From: Variovorax sp. CF313
GTDB taxonomy: Bacteria; Pseudomonadota; Gammaproteobacteria; Burkholderiales; Burkholderiaceae_C
Assembly: GCF_000282635.1 (NCBI RefSeq)
Contig: NZ_AKIW01000167.1
Location: 1-61,363, forward strand
Reading direction: 5' to 3'
Length of the DNA stretch: 61,363 nucleotides
Shown: piece after piece, positions 19,484 to 27,830 of the stretch
How the letters are laid out: the number at the start of each line of letters is the position of its first letter
How positions within the stretch are numbered: position 1 is the first letter of the stretch
Translations under genes and position numbers: made by a program
The notes under the pieces: model-generated
Told to the model about the DNA's origin: nothing
The model's database searches: none
Seen by the model: the letters and a program-made list of their open reading frames with translations, nothing else

Positions 19484-20134
19484 ATGAGCGCCGCGGATTT
19501 CCTTTTCTCCCCCGAAGTGCAGAAACTCCTCACGGTGCTGTACGCGGCCCCCGATCAACAGTTCCCGACGAGCGAGCTTGCACGTCGCTCGAAACTGGCC
19601 GAGGCCGAAACGGCCCTCACCGTGGACCATCTCGTTCGCAGCGGCATCGCGAAGCGGCAGGCGGCGAAGGCAGACCAGGCCGAGACGGTCCAGGTCGATC
19701 GCTCCTTCGTCTTCCACGACGAACTCCGGAGCATCGCGCTGAGATCGTTCGCCGCGGCAGAGCCGATCCGCTCCATGCTGCGGTCCAGGTTCAAGGACTC
19801 GGTCGTGCGTGCGTTCGTGCTGGGAGAGGACGCACAGGGCACCGTGGAACTGCTCGTCGTGCACGGCCAGCTGGTCCCGGACGAAGCCGCGATGGCAGCG
19901 GCTTGCCAGAAGCTGTCGAAAACAATGGGCCGGCACCTCAAGGTGCACGTCATCCCGCTCGGGAGGTTCAACGACATGTCACCGCGCGATCCGTTGTCTT
20001 CCAGGATCTCGGCAGCCACCGTGCATGAGATCGTCGCGCTGGGGGACACCAAGGCAGCGCTGCCCGTCGAACGAGGCGGCCTCTTGCAGGCGGCCAGGAA
20101 GAAGTTGGCGACGCTGGCCAGGCCGTCTGCCTGA
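19484..20134 (+). CDS. orphan winged-helix protein, possibly with a degenerate nucleotidyltransferase-like domain
   Basis: A 216-residue protein. Residues about 1-65 form an ArsR/MarR-like winged helix (SPEVQKLLTVLYAAPDQQFPTSELARRSKLAEAETALTVDHLVRSGIAKRQ). The remainder (VVRAFVLGEDAQGTVELLVVHGQLV) has the strand-turn pattern of a minimal nucleotidyltransferase fold but lacks the GSxARG and DxD catalytic motifs. Probably a DNA-binding regulator; specific role unknown. It is not linked to a partner gene. Confidence 0.7.
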   Translation: MSAADFLFSPEVQKLLTVLYAAPDQQFPTSELARRSKLAEAETALTVDHLVRSGIAKRQAAKADQAETVQVDRSFVFHDELRSIALRSFAAAEPIRSMLRSRFKDSVVRAFVLGEDAQGTVELLVVHGQLVPDEAAMAAACQKLSKTMGRHLKVHVIPLGRFNDMSPRDPLSSRISAATVHEIVALGDTKAALPVERGGLLQAARKKLATLARPSA

Positions 20135-20161
20135 CGACCCACGGCGCGCGTCGCGCTCCGC

Positions 20162-21121
20162 TCAGTGCGACTGCTTCGGCAGGTTCAGGCTCTTGAGCAT
20201 CGGCACCCAGCGCTCGAACTCGGTCTGCACGAACTTCGCCAGCTCTTCAGGCGTGCCGCCGCGCGGCTCCATGCCCATGGCGCGCGCGCGGGTGACGAAG
20301 TCGGGCTGTGCGATCACCTCGTTCACGGCCTTGTTCAGGCGGCGGATCGAGTCACCCGGCGTGCCGGACGGCACCGAGAGCGAATACCACAGCACGGCCT
20401 CGAAGTCGTAGCCCTGCTCCTTGAAGGTCTGGGCGTCGGGCACCTGCGGCAGGCGCTGGCTGTCCATCACGCCCAGCACACGCAGCTTGCCGGCCTGGAT
20501 CAGCGACAGCGAACCGGTGAGCGAGGTGCCGTGGATGTCTATGGTGTTGCTCAGCAGCGCCTGCACGGCCGGTGCGTCGCCGTTGAAGGGCACGTGCGTC
20601 GTGCTGAAGCCGTTGTTGCGCTCGAAGCTCAGCGGCGCAAGGTTGGTCAGGATGGCCTCGCCCGGCGAGCCGCGGTTGATCTTGCCGGGGTGGGCCTTGG
20701 CGTAGGCGACCATCTCCTTGATGTTCTTGTAGGGCAGGTCGATGCGGCCGACGATGATCGCGGGCTGGTAGCCGATCTGCGAAACGGGTGCGAAGTCTTT
20801 CTTCGGGTCGTAGGGCATCTTGTCGTACAGCACGGTGTTGTTGGCCAGCGTGCCGAGCGACGAGACCAGCACCGTGAGCCCGTCGGGGCGCGAGCGGGCC
20901 ACGTAGTCGGCGGCGATGATGCCGCTGGCGCCGGGCTTGTTCTCCACGATGACCTGCGTGCCCTTCTTCGTGAGCTCGGAAGCCAGCAGGCGCACGTACT
21001 GGTCGGTGCCGCCGCCGGCCGCGAAGGGCACGACCAAGCGGATGGGTTGCTGCGCCTGCGCCGCGCCTGAAACCACGGCCAGCCCGAGCAACAGCGGGGC
21101 GATGAGTTTTCGATGAATCAC
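20162..21121 (-). CDS. Bug-family (TctC-like) tripartite tricarboxylate transporter substrate-binding protein
   Basis: Periplasmic binding protein of 319 residues with a signal peptide (MIHRKLIAPLLLGLAVVSGAAQAQ, GTG start) and the family hallmarks PIRLVVPFAAGGGTDQYVRLLA, VENKPGASG and PDGLTVLV. Bug proteins are hugely expanded in this bacterial group and usually bind carboxylates or aromatics. It lies 74 nt behind a CoA-transferase gene on the same strand, suggesting uptake of the acid that the transferase activates. No TctA/TctB membrane partners are nearby. Confidence 0.92.
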   Translation of the reverse strand: MIHRKLIAPLLLGLAVVSGAAQAQQPIRLVVPFAAGGGTDQYVRLLASELTKKGTQVIVENKPGASGIIAADYVARSRPDGLTVLVSSLGTLANNTVLYDKMPYDPKKDFAPVSQIGYQPAIIVGRIDLPYKNIKEMVAYAKAHPGKINRGSPGEAILTNLAPLSFERNNGFSTTHVPFNGDAPAVQALLSNTIDIHGTSLTGSLSLIQAGKLRVLGVMDSQRLPQVPDAQTFKEQGYDFEAVLWYSLSVPSGTPGDSIRRLNKAVNEVIAQPDFVTRARAMGMEPRGGTPEELAKFVQTEFERWVPMLKSLNLPKQSH

Positions 21122-21195
21122 TTTGTCTCCGATCTCTTTTAAGGGGTAAGTGGCTGCTGCCAGTCCCGTCGAGGCAGTCTATCGACGGGGTCGGG

Positions 21196-22455
21196 TCAAG
21201 GTGCTGCAGGGTGTGAAAAGCTGGTTTGTAGGTTGCGCACCGGCACGGGCGGGTTCGCCCCCTTGACGACGCCGGCTTCGCGCAGTGCCTCGATCTCGGC
21301 GGCGCCATAGCCCGCCTCGCGCAGCAGTTCCTCGGTGTGCGCGCCGTGTGCCGGCGCTGCCTGGGTCCGGCGGCGCGGCGTGTCGCACAGCTCGTAGGGC
21401 AGGCCGAAGCTGGCGTAGCCCGGCTCGCCGCCGTTGGGTGCGGCCTCGATGACCATGCGGCTGGCGCGGAAGTCCGCTCCCGCGAGCGCATCGGCATAGC
21501 TGCGCACCACGCCCACCACGATGTTGTTGCGCGTGAGCAGTTCGACGCACTCGCCGGTACCGTAGTGCGCGAGCCGCTCGCTCACGGCCGCCTTCATGGC
21601 TGGCCGGTTGGCCACGCGCAACTCGTTGGTGAGAAAGCGCGCCTCCGTCGCCAGCTCGGGGCAGCCGATGGTCTCGCACAGCCGCACCCAGTGCGCCTGC
21701 ACGTAGGCCGAGATCACCACCATGCCGTCGCGCGTGCGGAAGATGTCGGCCGCCGGCGCACTCAGCGGCTGGCCGTCGCCGCTGCGCATGGGCTCCACGC
21801 CGCGCACCATGTAGTCGCTCCAGTTGGCCAGCTGCAGGTTCAGCGCCACCTCCAGCAGCGACACGCGGATGGTCTCGCCGCGGCCGGTGCGCTCGCGGCG
21901 GAACAGCGCGGCCAGGATGGCCTGCGTCGCCACCTGCACGCTGGCCGTGTCGATGATGGTGGCGCCCACCTTCTGCGGCAGGCCTTGCGGCTCGCCGGTC
22001 ACGGACATGAGGCCGCTCTCGGCCTGCGCCGCGATGTCGTAGCCCGGCCGGTCGCGCGAAGGCGCATCGGCCGGGAAGCCGCTGATCGAGACGTGCACAA
22101 GGCCCGGGTGCGCCGCGCGCAGTGCCTCGGCGCCCAGGCCCAGCGCGTCGGCGGCGCCCGGGCGCAGGTTCTGCACCACCACGTCGGCACCGGCGATCAG
22201 GCGGCGCGCCACCTCCAGCCCGCGGGGCTGGCGCAGGTCGAGCGCAATCGACTTCTTGCTGCGGTTGTAGGCGCGCAGCATCGCGTGGCCGAAGTGCCCG
22301 GTGTGGCGCGCCATGTCGCCTTCCATCGATTCGATCTTCAGCATCTCGGCGCCGAGGTCGCCCAGCGACATCGCCGTGCCGGGGCCCGCGATGTAGTTGC
22401 CGAGCTCGACGACGCGAATGCCCTGCAGGGGCGGTGGAGCGGTGGGTTCGTTCAT
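21196..22455 (-). CDS. CaiB/BaiF family (class III) CoA-transferase
   Basis: Transfers CoA between carboxylic acids. The 419-residue protein shows GIRVVELGNYIAGPGTAMSLGDLGAEMLKIE at the N-terminus, NRSKKSIALDLRQPRG, the catalytic aspartate in RPGYDIAAQAESG (D140) and GRGETIRVSLLEVAL. The frame is open upstream, but homology begins at ATG 22455. Probably co-transcribed with the Bug gene; divergent from the SMP-30 gene across 108 nt. Substrate unknown. Confidence 0.92.
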   Translation of the reverse strand: MNEPTAPPPLQGIRVVELGNYIAGPGTAMSLGDLGAEMLKIESMEGDMARHTGHFGHAMLRAYNRSKKSIALDLRQPRGLEVARRLIAGADVVVQNLRPGAADALGLGAEALRAAHPGLVHVSISGFPADAPSRDRPGYDIAAQAESGLMSVTGEPQGLPQKVGATIIDTASVQVATQAILAALFRRERTGRGETIRVSLLEVALNLQLANWSDYMVRGVEPMRSGDGQPLSAPAADIFRTRDGMVVISAYVQAHWVRLCETIGCPELATEARFLTNELRVANRPAMKAAVSERLAHYGTGECVELLTRNNIVVGVVRSYADALAGADFRASRMVIEAAPNGGEPGYASFGLPYELCDTPRRRTQAAPAHGAHTEELLREAGYGAAEIEALREAGVVKGANPPVPVRNLQTSFSHPAAP

Positions 22456-22563
22456 CGGCCGCACTCTAGGAGCGTGCGGGCGCCATGGGAGAGCACGGCG
22501 CGCAAAGCAGCTTTGCACGATGCGCCGCCGGCCCTGCGCGCTGCATTGCCACACTGCGGTCCC

Positions 22564-23445
22564 ATGGATGCATGCACTGTTCGGGAACTCGGCACGACCC
22601 GGGACCTGCTGGGCGAAAGCCCCTGCTGGGATGCGCGCTCGGGCGCCGTCTGCTGGATCGATTCGCTCGCGGGCACGCTGCACCGCCACTGGCCCGGCGG
22701 CGGGGAATCGGAGCGGCACAGCCTCCCCGCGCCCGTCGGCTCGATTGCGTTGTGCGAAAGCGGCGCGGTGCTCGTGGCGCTGAAGCACGGCTTTGCGCAC
22801 TACGACCTGAGCACGCGCACGCTCGAGGCCATCGCGCAGATCGGCACCGACCACCCGGACGTGCGCCTCAACGACGGCAAGTGCGACCCGTGGGGCAACT
22901 TCGTGGCGGGCACGCTGCACGTGCATCGCCAGCCCGGCGAGCCCATCGGCGGCGGGCTGTACCGGCTGCGGCCCGGTGGCGACGTCGAGTTGCTCGCGGA
23001 CGGCTTCGCGCTGACCAATGGCCCCTGCTTCAGCCCGGACGGCCGAACCTTCTACGTGGCCGACAGCCCGCTGCGCACGATCTGGGCCTACGACTATTCA
23101 CCGCACGGGCCGCTCGCCAACAAGCGCACCTTCGCGCAGACCGACAGCTTCGGCTCCGGACCCGACGGCGCGACCGTGGACGCGGAAGGCTTCGTGTGGA
23201 GCGTGCTGCCACGCGCCGGCAGGATGGCGCGCTTTGCGCCCGATGGCCGCGTGGACCGCGTCGTCGAACTGCCTGCGACGCACCCGACCAGCCTGTGCTT
23301 CGGAGGGGCCGGGCTCGAAAGGGCCTTCATCACCTCGATCTCGAAGAGCACCAACCTCTCGGGCGACCGCCCGCAGGACGGGGCGTTGTTTGAAGTGAGC
23401 GGATTGCCCGCCCCCGGCCTGCCGCCGCACCGCTTCAGCGGCTGA
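22564..23445 (+). CDS. SMP-30/gluconolactonase family lactonase
   Basis: A 293-residue six-bladed propeller with the divalent-metal ligands of the family: Glu in LLGESPCWD (about residue 18), Asn in VRLNDGKCDPWGNF, and Asp/Asn in LTNGPCFSPDGRTFYVADS. It hydrolyses sugar or other lactones. ATG 22564 gives a standard-length protein; the longer upstream frame is antisense to the CoA-transferase. Convergent with the next LysR gene, 8 nt apart. Confidence 0.9.
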   Translation: MDACTVRELGTTRDLLGESPCWDARSGAVCWIDSLAGTLHRHWPGGGESERHSLPAPVGSIALCESGAVLVALKHGFAHYDLSTRTLEAIAQIGTDHPDVRLNDGKCDPWGNFVAGTLHVHRQPGEPIGGGLYRLRPGGDVELLADGFALTNGPCFSPDGRTFYVADSPLRTIWAYDYSPHGPLANKRTFAQTDSFGSGPDGATVDAEGFVWSVLPRAGRMARFAPDGRVDRVVELPATHPTSLCFGGAGLERAFITSISKSTNLSGDRPQDGALFEVSGLPAPGLPPHRFSG

Positions 23446-23453
23446 AACCTCCT

Positions 23454-24365
23454 TCAGGCGCCGTCGTTCTCGCGCAGCGCCTCGGCCATGAAGTCGACGA
23501 AGGCGCGCACCTTCAGCGGCAGCGTGCGGCTCTGGCGAAACACCGCGTAGACGCCGTTCGAGAACGCGCGCACCGCGAAGCGGTACTCGGGCAGCAGGCG
23601 CACCAGTGTGCCGTCCTGGATGCAGCCGCGCACCGTGGGCTCCGACAGCAGCGCGATGCCCATGCCGCCCATGGCGGCCAGCCGCAGCAGCTCGCCGTTG
23701 TTCGAGTTCAGCACGCCCTGGATCGCCAGCTCCTGCTGCACGCCCTGTTCGTCGATGTACTTCCAGGTGACCGCCTCGTGCTCGCGCTTGTAGGTGAGGC
23801 AGCGCACCTGCAGCAGGTCATTCGGGTGGCGGATGCGCTTGTGCACCTTCATGAAGGCGGGGCTTGCCACCAGCACCTCGTCGCTGCTGAGCAGCCGCTT
23901 GATGACGAAGTTGGAGTCGTTCGACTCGCCGGTGCGGATGTCGATGTCGAAGTCCTGCTCCACCAGGTTCACCGGGTGCTCCGACAGCTCCAGTTCGAGC
24001 CGGATGTCGGGGTGGCGCTGCGCGAAGCCCGGCAGCAGCGGCCCGATGACGCGCAGGCCGATCTGCGTGCGCGAGTGGATGCGCAGGCGCCCCTCGGGCA
24101 GCAGCTTCGAATTGCGCGCTGCTTCCTCGGCCCGCGCCATGGCCTCCAGTACCACCTCCGCATGTTCCAGGAAAGCCTGGCCCGCCTCGGTCACCTTGAG
24201 GTTGCGGCTGGTGCGGTCCACCAGCTGCACGCCCAGCTCTTCCTCCAGCGCGCTGATGCGCCGAGAGATGGTGGCGGGCGACAGGCTCAGGCTGCGGCCG
24301 GCCGCCGAGAGGCTGCCCTTCCTCTGGACGATGACGAAGATCCGCAGCGAATCGAGGGCCTTCAT
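23454..24365 (-). CDS. LysR-family regulator divergent from the catabolic operon
   Basis: A 303-residue LysR-type regulator: HTH at about residues 1-60 (DSLRIFVIVQRKGSLSAAGRSLSLSPATISRRISALEEELGVQL) and effector domain of the CrgA/DhcR subgroup (HPVNLVEQDFDIDIRTG). It is separated by 99 bp from the start of the ten-gene plus-strand operon and is its likely regulator. No clean palindrome was found in that intergenic stretch. Confidence 0.9.
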   Translation of the reverse strand: MKALDSLRIFVIVQRKGSLSAAGRSLSLSPATISRRISALEEELGVQLVDRTSRNLKVTEAGQAFLEHAEVVLEAMARAEEAARNSKLLPEGRLRIHSRTQIGLRVIGPLLPGFAQRHPDIRLELELSEHPVNLVEQDFDIDIRTGESNDSNFVIKRLLSSDEVLVASPAFMKVHKRIRHPNDLLQVRCLTYKREHEAVTWKYIDEQGVQQELAIQGVLNSNNGELLRLAAMGGMGIALLSEPTVRGCIQDGTLVRLLPEYRFAVRAFSNGVYAVFRQSRTLPLKVRAFVDFMAEALRENDGA

Positions 24366-24464
24366 TTCAATAAGCGCAAAGAAGCTGTGCGAAGCATGGC
24401 GAGCCGGGCGGGGACCCCACTCCTACGATCAAGGCACGTAACCAAGCCCACAAGGAGACCAGCA

Positions 24465-25556
24465 ATGGATTTCGGAATCTTCATATTGATGCAGCAGCGA
24501 AACAAGCACAAGACGTCGCACCAGATCCTGCGCGACGCGGTGGAACAGACGCGCCTGGCCGACGAGTTGGGCTTCGGTGCCGCGTGGTATGCCGAGCACC
24601 ACTTCAGCAACTACGGCCTGTGCTCGTCGCCGCTGACCATGATCGCGCACTGCGCCGCGGTCACCCGCAACATCCGGCTGGGAACCGGCATTGTCGTCGC
24701 ACCGCTGTACCAGCCCGCGCGCCTGATCGCCGACGTGGCCATGGTCGACCAGCTGTCCAACGGCCGGCTCAACCTGGGCATCGGTTCGGGCTACCAGCAT
24801 TTCGAATTCGAGCGCTTCGGCGTTTCGCTGGAGACCGCCAAGGCGCGCACGCTGGAGATGCTCGACATGCTCGAGCTGGGCCTGAAGCAGCCCAAGTTCA
24901 GCTACGAAGGCGAGTTCTACCGGCAGCCCATGAGCGCCATCAGCCAGCGCGCGGTGCAGCAGCCGATGCCGCCGATGTGGATCACCAGCGTCGACCCGAC
25001 CTTCGTGACCCGCGCGGTGCGCGGCAGCCACCATGTGTTCGTTTCCGGTGGCGACGGCGGCGTGGAGAAGCTGCGCCAGACCCGCAACCTGATCGACAAG
25101 GTCGCGCTCGCCGAAGGCAAGGACCCGGCCCAGGTGCAGGTCGGCGTGCTGCGCGCGGCCTATGCCAGCGACAACAAGGCGGAGGTCGAGCGCTACCTCG
25201 ACTGCGCACGTTTCCAGCGCCGCATTGCCGTGAGCCTGAAGCGCCGCACCGCCCAGGTGGCCGACGACTACCAGGTCGAGGAGGGCATCGTCGAAGGCGA
25301 GGCCACGCTCGAGGAAATGCGCGCCAACCTGCCGGTGGGCTCGGTGGACCAGGTGATCGAGCGCGTGGTGAAGGAGATCCGCACGCTCAAGCCCTGCCAC
25401 TACGCGTTCCAGACGCAGATGGGCGACTTCGACCACCCGACCATGCTGCGCCAGCTGGAGCTGTGGGCCAAGGTGATCATGCCCGCGGTGCAGCGCGAGA
25501 TTGCCAACGACCCGCCGCACGTCGCGCAGGTCGTGCCCGAACTCGCTGCCGCCTGA
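24465..25556 (+). CDS. LLM-class (luciferase-like) FMN-dependent monooxygenase
   Basis: A 363-residue TIM-barrel oxygenase of the bacterial luciferase superfamily, which uses reduced FMN and O2. N-terminal MDFGIFILMQQ, AWYAEHHFSNYGLCSSPLTMIAHCAA and IRLGTGIVVAPLYQPARLIADVAMVDQLSNGRLNLGIGSGYQHFEFERFG are typical. An AAGGAGA site (24452-24458) precedes ATG 24465. The flavin reductase encoded next (38 nt on) is the natural partner, making a two-component monooxygenase. The chemistry could be hydroxylation, Baeyer-Villiger oxidation or desulfonation; the sequence does not decide. Confidence 0.92.
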   Translation: MDFGIFILMQQRNKHKTSHQILRDAVEQTRLADELGFGAAWYAEHHFSNYGLCSSPLTMIAHCAAVTRNIRLGTGIVVAPLYQPARLIADVAMVDQLSNGRLNLGIGSGYQHFEFERFGVSLETAKARTLEMLDMLELGLKQPKFSYEGEFYRQPMSAISQRAVQQPMPPMWITSVDPTFVTRAVRGSHHVFVSGGDGGVEKLRQTRNLIDKVALAEGKDPAQVQVGVLRAAYASDNKAEVERYLDCARFQRRIAVSLKRRTAQVADDYQVEEGIVEGEATLEEMRANLPVGSVDQVIERVVKEIRTLKPCHYAFQTQMGDFDHPTMLRQLELWAKVIMPAVQREIANDPPHVAQVVPELAAA

Positions 25557-25593
25557 AACGGCGCCGCCTGGTGACTCACCCGAGGGGAAAGCC

Positions 25594-26568
25594 ATGACCC
25601 ATGCCGTGTCCGATGCGATCCATGCCGATCCGGTGGCACCCGTCGCGCCGATCGAGCCGATGCTGTTCCGCCAGCTGCTCGGCTGCTTCCCGACCGGCGT
25701 GGCCGTCATCACGACGCGCGACGCGAACGGGCGGCCGGTCGGCCTGACCTGCAACTCGTTCAGTTCGGTGTCGCTGGAGCCGCCGCTGGTGCTGTTCAGC
25801 CTGCGCAAGGCCAGCAGCCTGGTGGGCGCGTTCAGCGAGGCCGAGGGCTTTGCCATCAACATCCTCTCGCAGAGCCAGGACGCGCTGTCGGGCCGCTTCG
25901 CCTCCAGCAAGATCGCCGACAAGTTCGAAGGCGTCGCCTGGCGCGCCGGCCCGCTGGGCATGCCGGTGATCGACGACTGCCTGGCCAGCTTCGAGTGCAG
26001 CGTGCACGCCTGCCACGAGGCGGGCGATCACCACATCTTCATCGGCGAGGTGAAGCACATGGGCGGCGGCGGCGCCGACCACGCGCTGGTGTTCTACAAG
26101 GGCGCCTACATGATGCTGGCGGAGTCGCTGCGCACGCTGGTGATCCAGGGGCGGCTGGGCTCGGCCGATCTCGACGAGGCCTACCGCACGCTGTACGGCA
26201 CGCTGCTGCGCCTGGCCTGCGAACGCGCCAGCGAAGCCGAACTCGACGCGGTCGAGAAGGCCGTCGACGCCATCGAGCGCCACCAGCCCTGCGACACGCT
26301 CGCGCAGCGCATCGAATCGGCCAGCCGCTTCTTCTGCGCCATCGCGGACGCGGGGCACAACGAGGCGCTCATGCTGATGGCGCAGACCATGACCGCCATC
26401 CTGCGCGAACGCATGACGCATGTCGTTCCCGTGCTGCCGCGGCCCGACCTGTTCCCGCTGCGGCGCGAAGTGGCGCGATGCTTGCGCCGGCGCGATGCCG
26501 GCGGCGCCGTGGCCGCGCTCGACGAACTGATCACCAGGCTGCGCAAGGGCGCCCCCGCGGCCGCCTAG
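25594..26568 (+). CDS. flavin reductase fused to a C-terminal FCD-like helical domain
   Basis: 324 residues. The first part (about 23-175: LFRQLLGCFPTGVAVITTRDANGRPVGLTCNSFSSVSLEPPLVLFSL, HHIFIGEVKHM) is a standard flavin-reductase-like FMN-binding barrel that supplies reduced flavin. The last ~140 residues are all-helical and resemble the ligand-binding FCD domain of GntR/FadR regulators (FFCAIADAGHNEALMLMAQTMTAILRERM then REVARCLRRRDAGGAVAALDELITRL). No DNA-binding domain is present. By analogy with the HPAH C1 reductase, whose C-terminal MarR-like domain senses substrate and relieves autoinhibition, this tail may gate reductase activity. That role is inference. Confidence 0.88.
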   Translation: MTHAVSDAIHADPVAPVAPIEPMLFRQLLGCFPTGVAVITTRDANGRPVGLTCNSFSSVSLEPPLVLFSLRKASSLVGAFSEAEGFAINILSQSQDALSGRFASSKIADKFEGVAWRAGPLGMPVIDDCLASFECSVHACHEAGDHHIFIGEVKHMGGGGADHALVFYKGAYMMLAESLRTLVIQGRLGSADLDEAYRTLYGTLLRLACERASEAELDAVEKAVDAIERHQPCDTLAQRIESASRFFCAIADAGHNEALMLMAQTMTAILRERMTHVVPVLPRPDLFPLRREVARCLRRRDAGGAVAALDELITRLRKGAPAAA

Positions 26569-26624
26569 CACCGATTGGCGCGGCAAAGCGCCGCGCATGG
26601 ACCACAGGACAGGAGACAACGAAC

Positions 26625-27827
26625 ATGTCGAACACCGACACCCCCGCCGCCACCGCTGCCAGCGGCGAGGCGCACGCCTACGCGGACTTCCGCCGCGAGC
26701 TCGAAGACTTCGCGCGCAGTGCGTGCCCCCCGGAGATCCGCGCCGTCGTGGCCGCGGGCCAGAAGATCACCAAGCGCGAATACCTCGGCTGGCAGAAGAT
26801 CCTCACCGCCAGGGGCTGGGGCGCGCCCAGCTGGCCGCGCGAGCACGGCGGCACCGGCTGGGACATCATGCAGCGGCTGATCTTCGAGGAGGTGATGGCC
26901 GAGGCCGACTGCCCGCCGCTGTACCACCATGGCCTGGGCCACATCGGCCCCGTCATCATCCGCTTCGGCACGCCCGAGCAGAAGGCGCGCTTCCTGCCGC
27001 GCATCCTCGACGGCAGCGACTGGTGGTGCCAGGGCTACTCCGAGCCGGGCTCGGGCTCCGACCTGGCCTCGCTCAGCACCAGCGCGCGGCTGGACGGCGA
27101 CGAGTACGTCATCAACGGCCAGAAGATCTGGACCTCGCACGCCCACGAAGCCAGCATGATCTACATGCTCGTGCGCACCTCGAAGGAGGCGAAGAAGCAG
27201 GACGGCATCTCGCTGGTCCTGGTGCCCATGGACACGCCCGGTATCACCGTGCGGCCGATCCACACCATCGACGGCTGGCACCACCTGAACGAAGTGTTCT
27301 TCGACGACGTGCGCGTGCGCGCCGACAACCTGATCGGCGAACCCGGCAAGGGTTGGACCTGCGCCAAGTTCCTGCTCGAGCGCGAGCGCCTGCCCCCGGC
27401 CAACGTGGCGCGGCTGGAGCTGGTGCGCCGGCAGGTCACGCAGCTGGTCGAACAGGCCGCCAAGGCTGCAGCGGGACGCCGCGATTTCGGCAGCCTGCGC
27501 TACCGCCTGCTGCTGGCCGAGGCCGACGTGAAGGGCGCGCGCGTGATGATGGCCCAGGCCACCGACGACCTGATCCACCAGCGCCCGCTGGGCGTGCAGC
27601 CCTCGGCCATCAAGATGACCTGCGCTGACGTGGCCCAGCGCCTGACCACGATCGCGCTCGACGCGGTCGGCCCCGACGCCGCGCACCGCTTCCTGGTGGC
27701 GCAGGGCGAGGGCGAGCCCGGTGCCGCCTGGGTGCAGAACTACCTGTTCACCCGCGCCCGCACGATTGCCGGCGGTACCTCGGAAGTGCAGCGCAACGTC
27801 GTTGCCAATGAATTGCTGGGAGCCTGA
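26625..27827 (+). CDS. acyl-CoA dehydrogenase, probable catalytic subunit of a pair
   Basis: A 400-residue FAD-dependent acyl-CoA dehydrogenase. Visible are the first helical domain, the flavin-binding strand GYSEPGSGSDLASLSTSARLDGDEYVINGQKIWTSHAHEASMIYMLVRT (about 140-190), and the C-terminal AGGTSEVQRNVVANELLG. The ATG at 26625 follows GGAG. The next gene begins 3 nt after the stop and encodes a second, divergent dehydrogenase. This arrangement resembles the two-gene heterotetrameric enzymes known from steroid side-chain degradation. Confidence 0.92.
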   Translation: MSNTDTPAATAASGEAHAYADFRRELEDFARSACPPEIRAVVAAGQKITKREYLGWQKILTARGWGAPSWPREHGGTGWDIMQRLIFEEVMAEADCPPLYHHGLGHIGPVIIRFGTPEQKARFLPRILDGSDWWCQGYSEPGSGSDLASLSTSARLDGDEYVINGQKIWTSHAHEASMIYMLVRTSKEAKKQDGISLVLVPMDTPGITVRPIHTIDGWHHLNEVFFDDVRVRADNLIGEPGKGWTCAKFLLERERLPPANVARLELVRRQVTQLVEQAAKAAAGRRDFGSLRYRLLLAEADVKGARVMMAQATDDLIHQRPLGVQPSAIKMTCADVAQRLTTIALDAVGPDAAHRFLVAQGEGEPGAAWVQNYLFTRARTIAGGTSEVQRNVVANELLGA

Positions 27828-27830
27828 AAA

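Noticed and set aside
18823..19533. A minus-strand 236-codon frame overlapping the integrase fragment
   Set aside because: It runs antisense to the DUF3701-like sequence and the start of the winged-helix gene and shows no family pattern.
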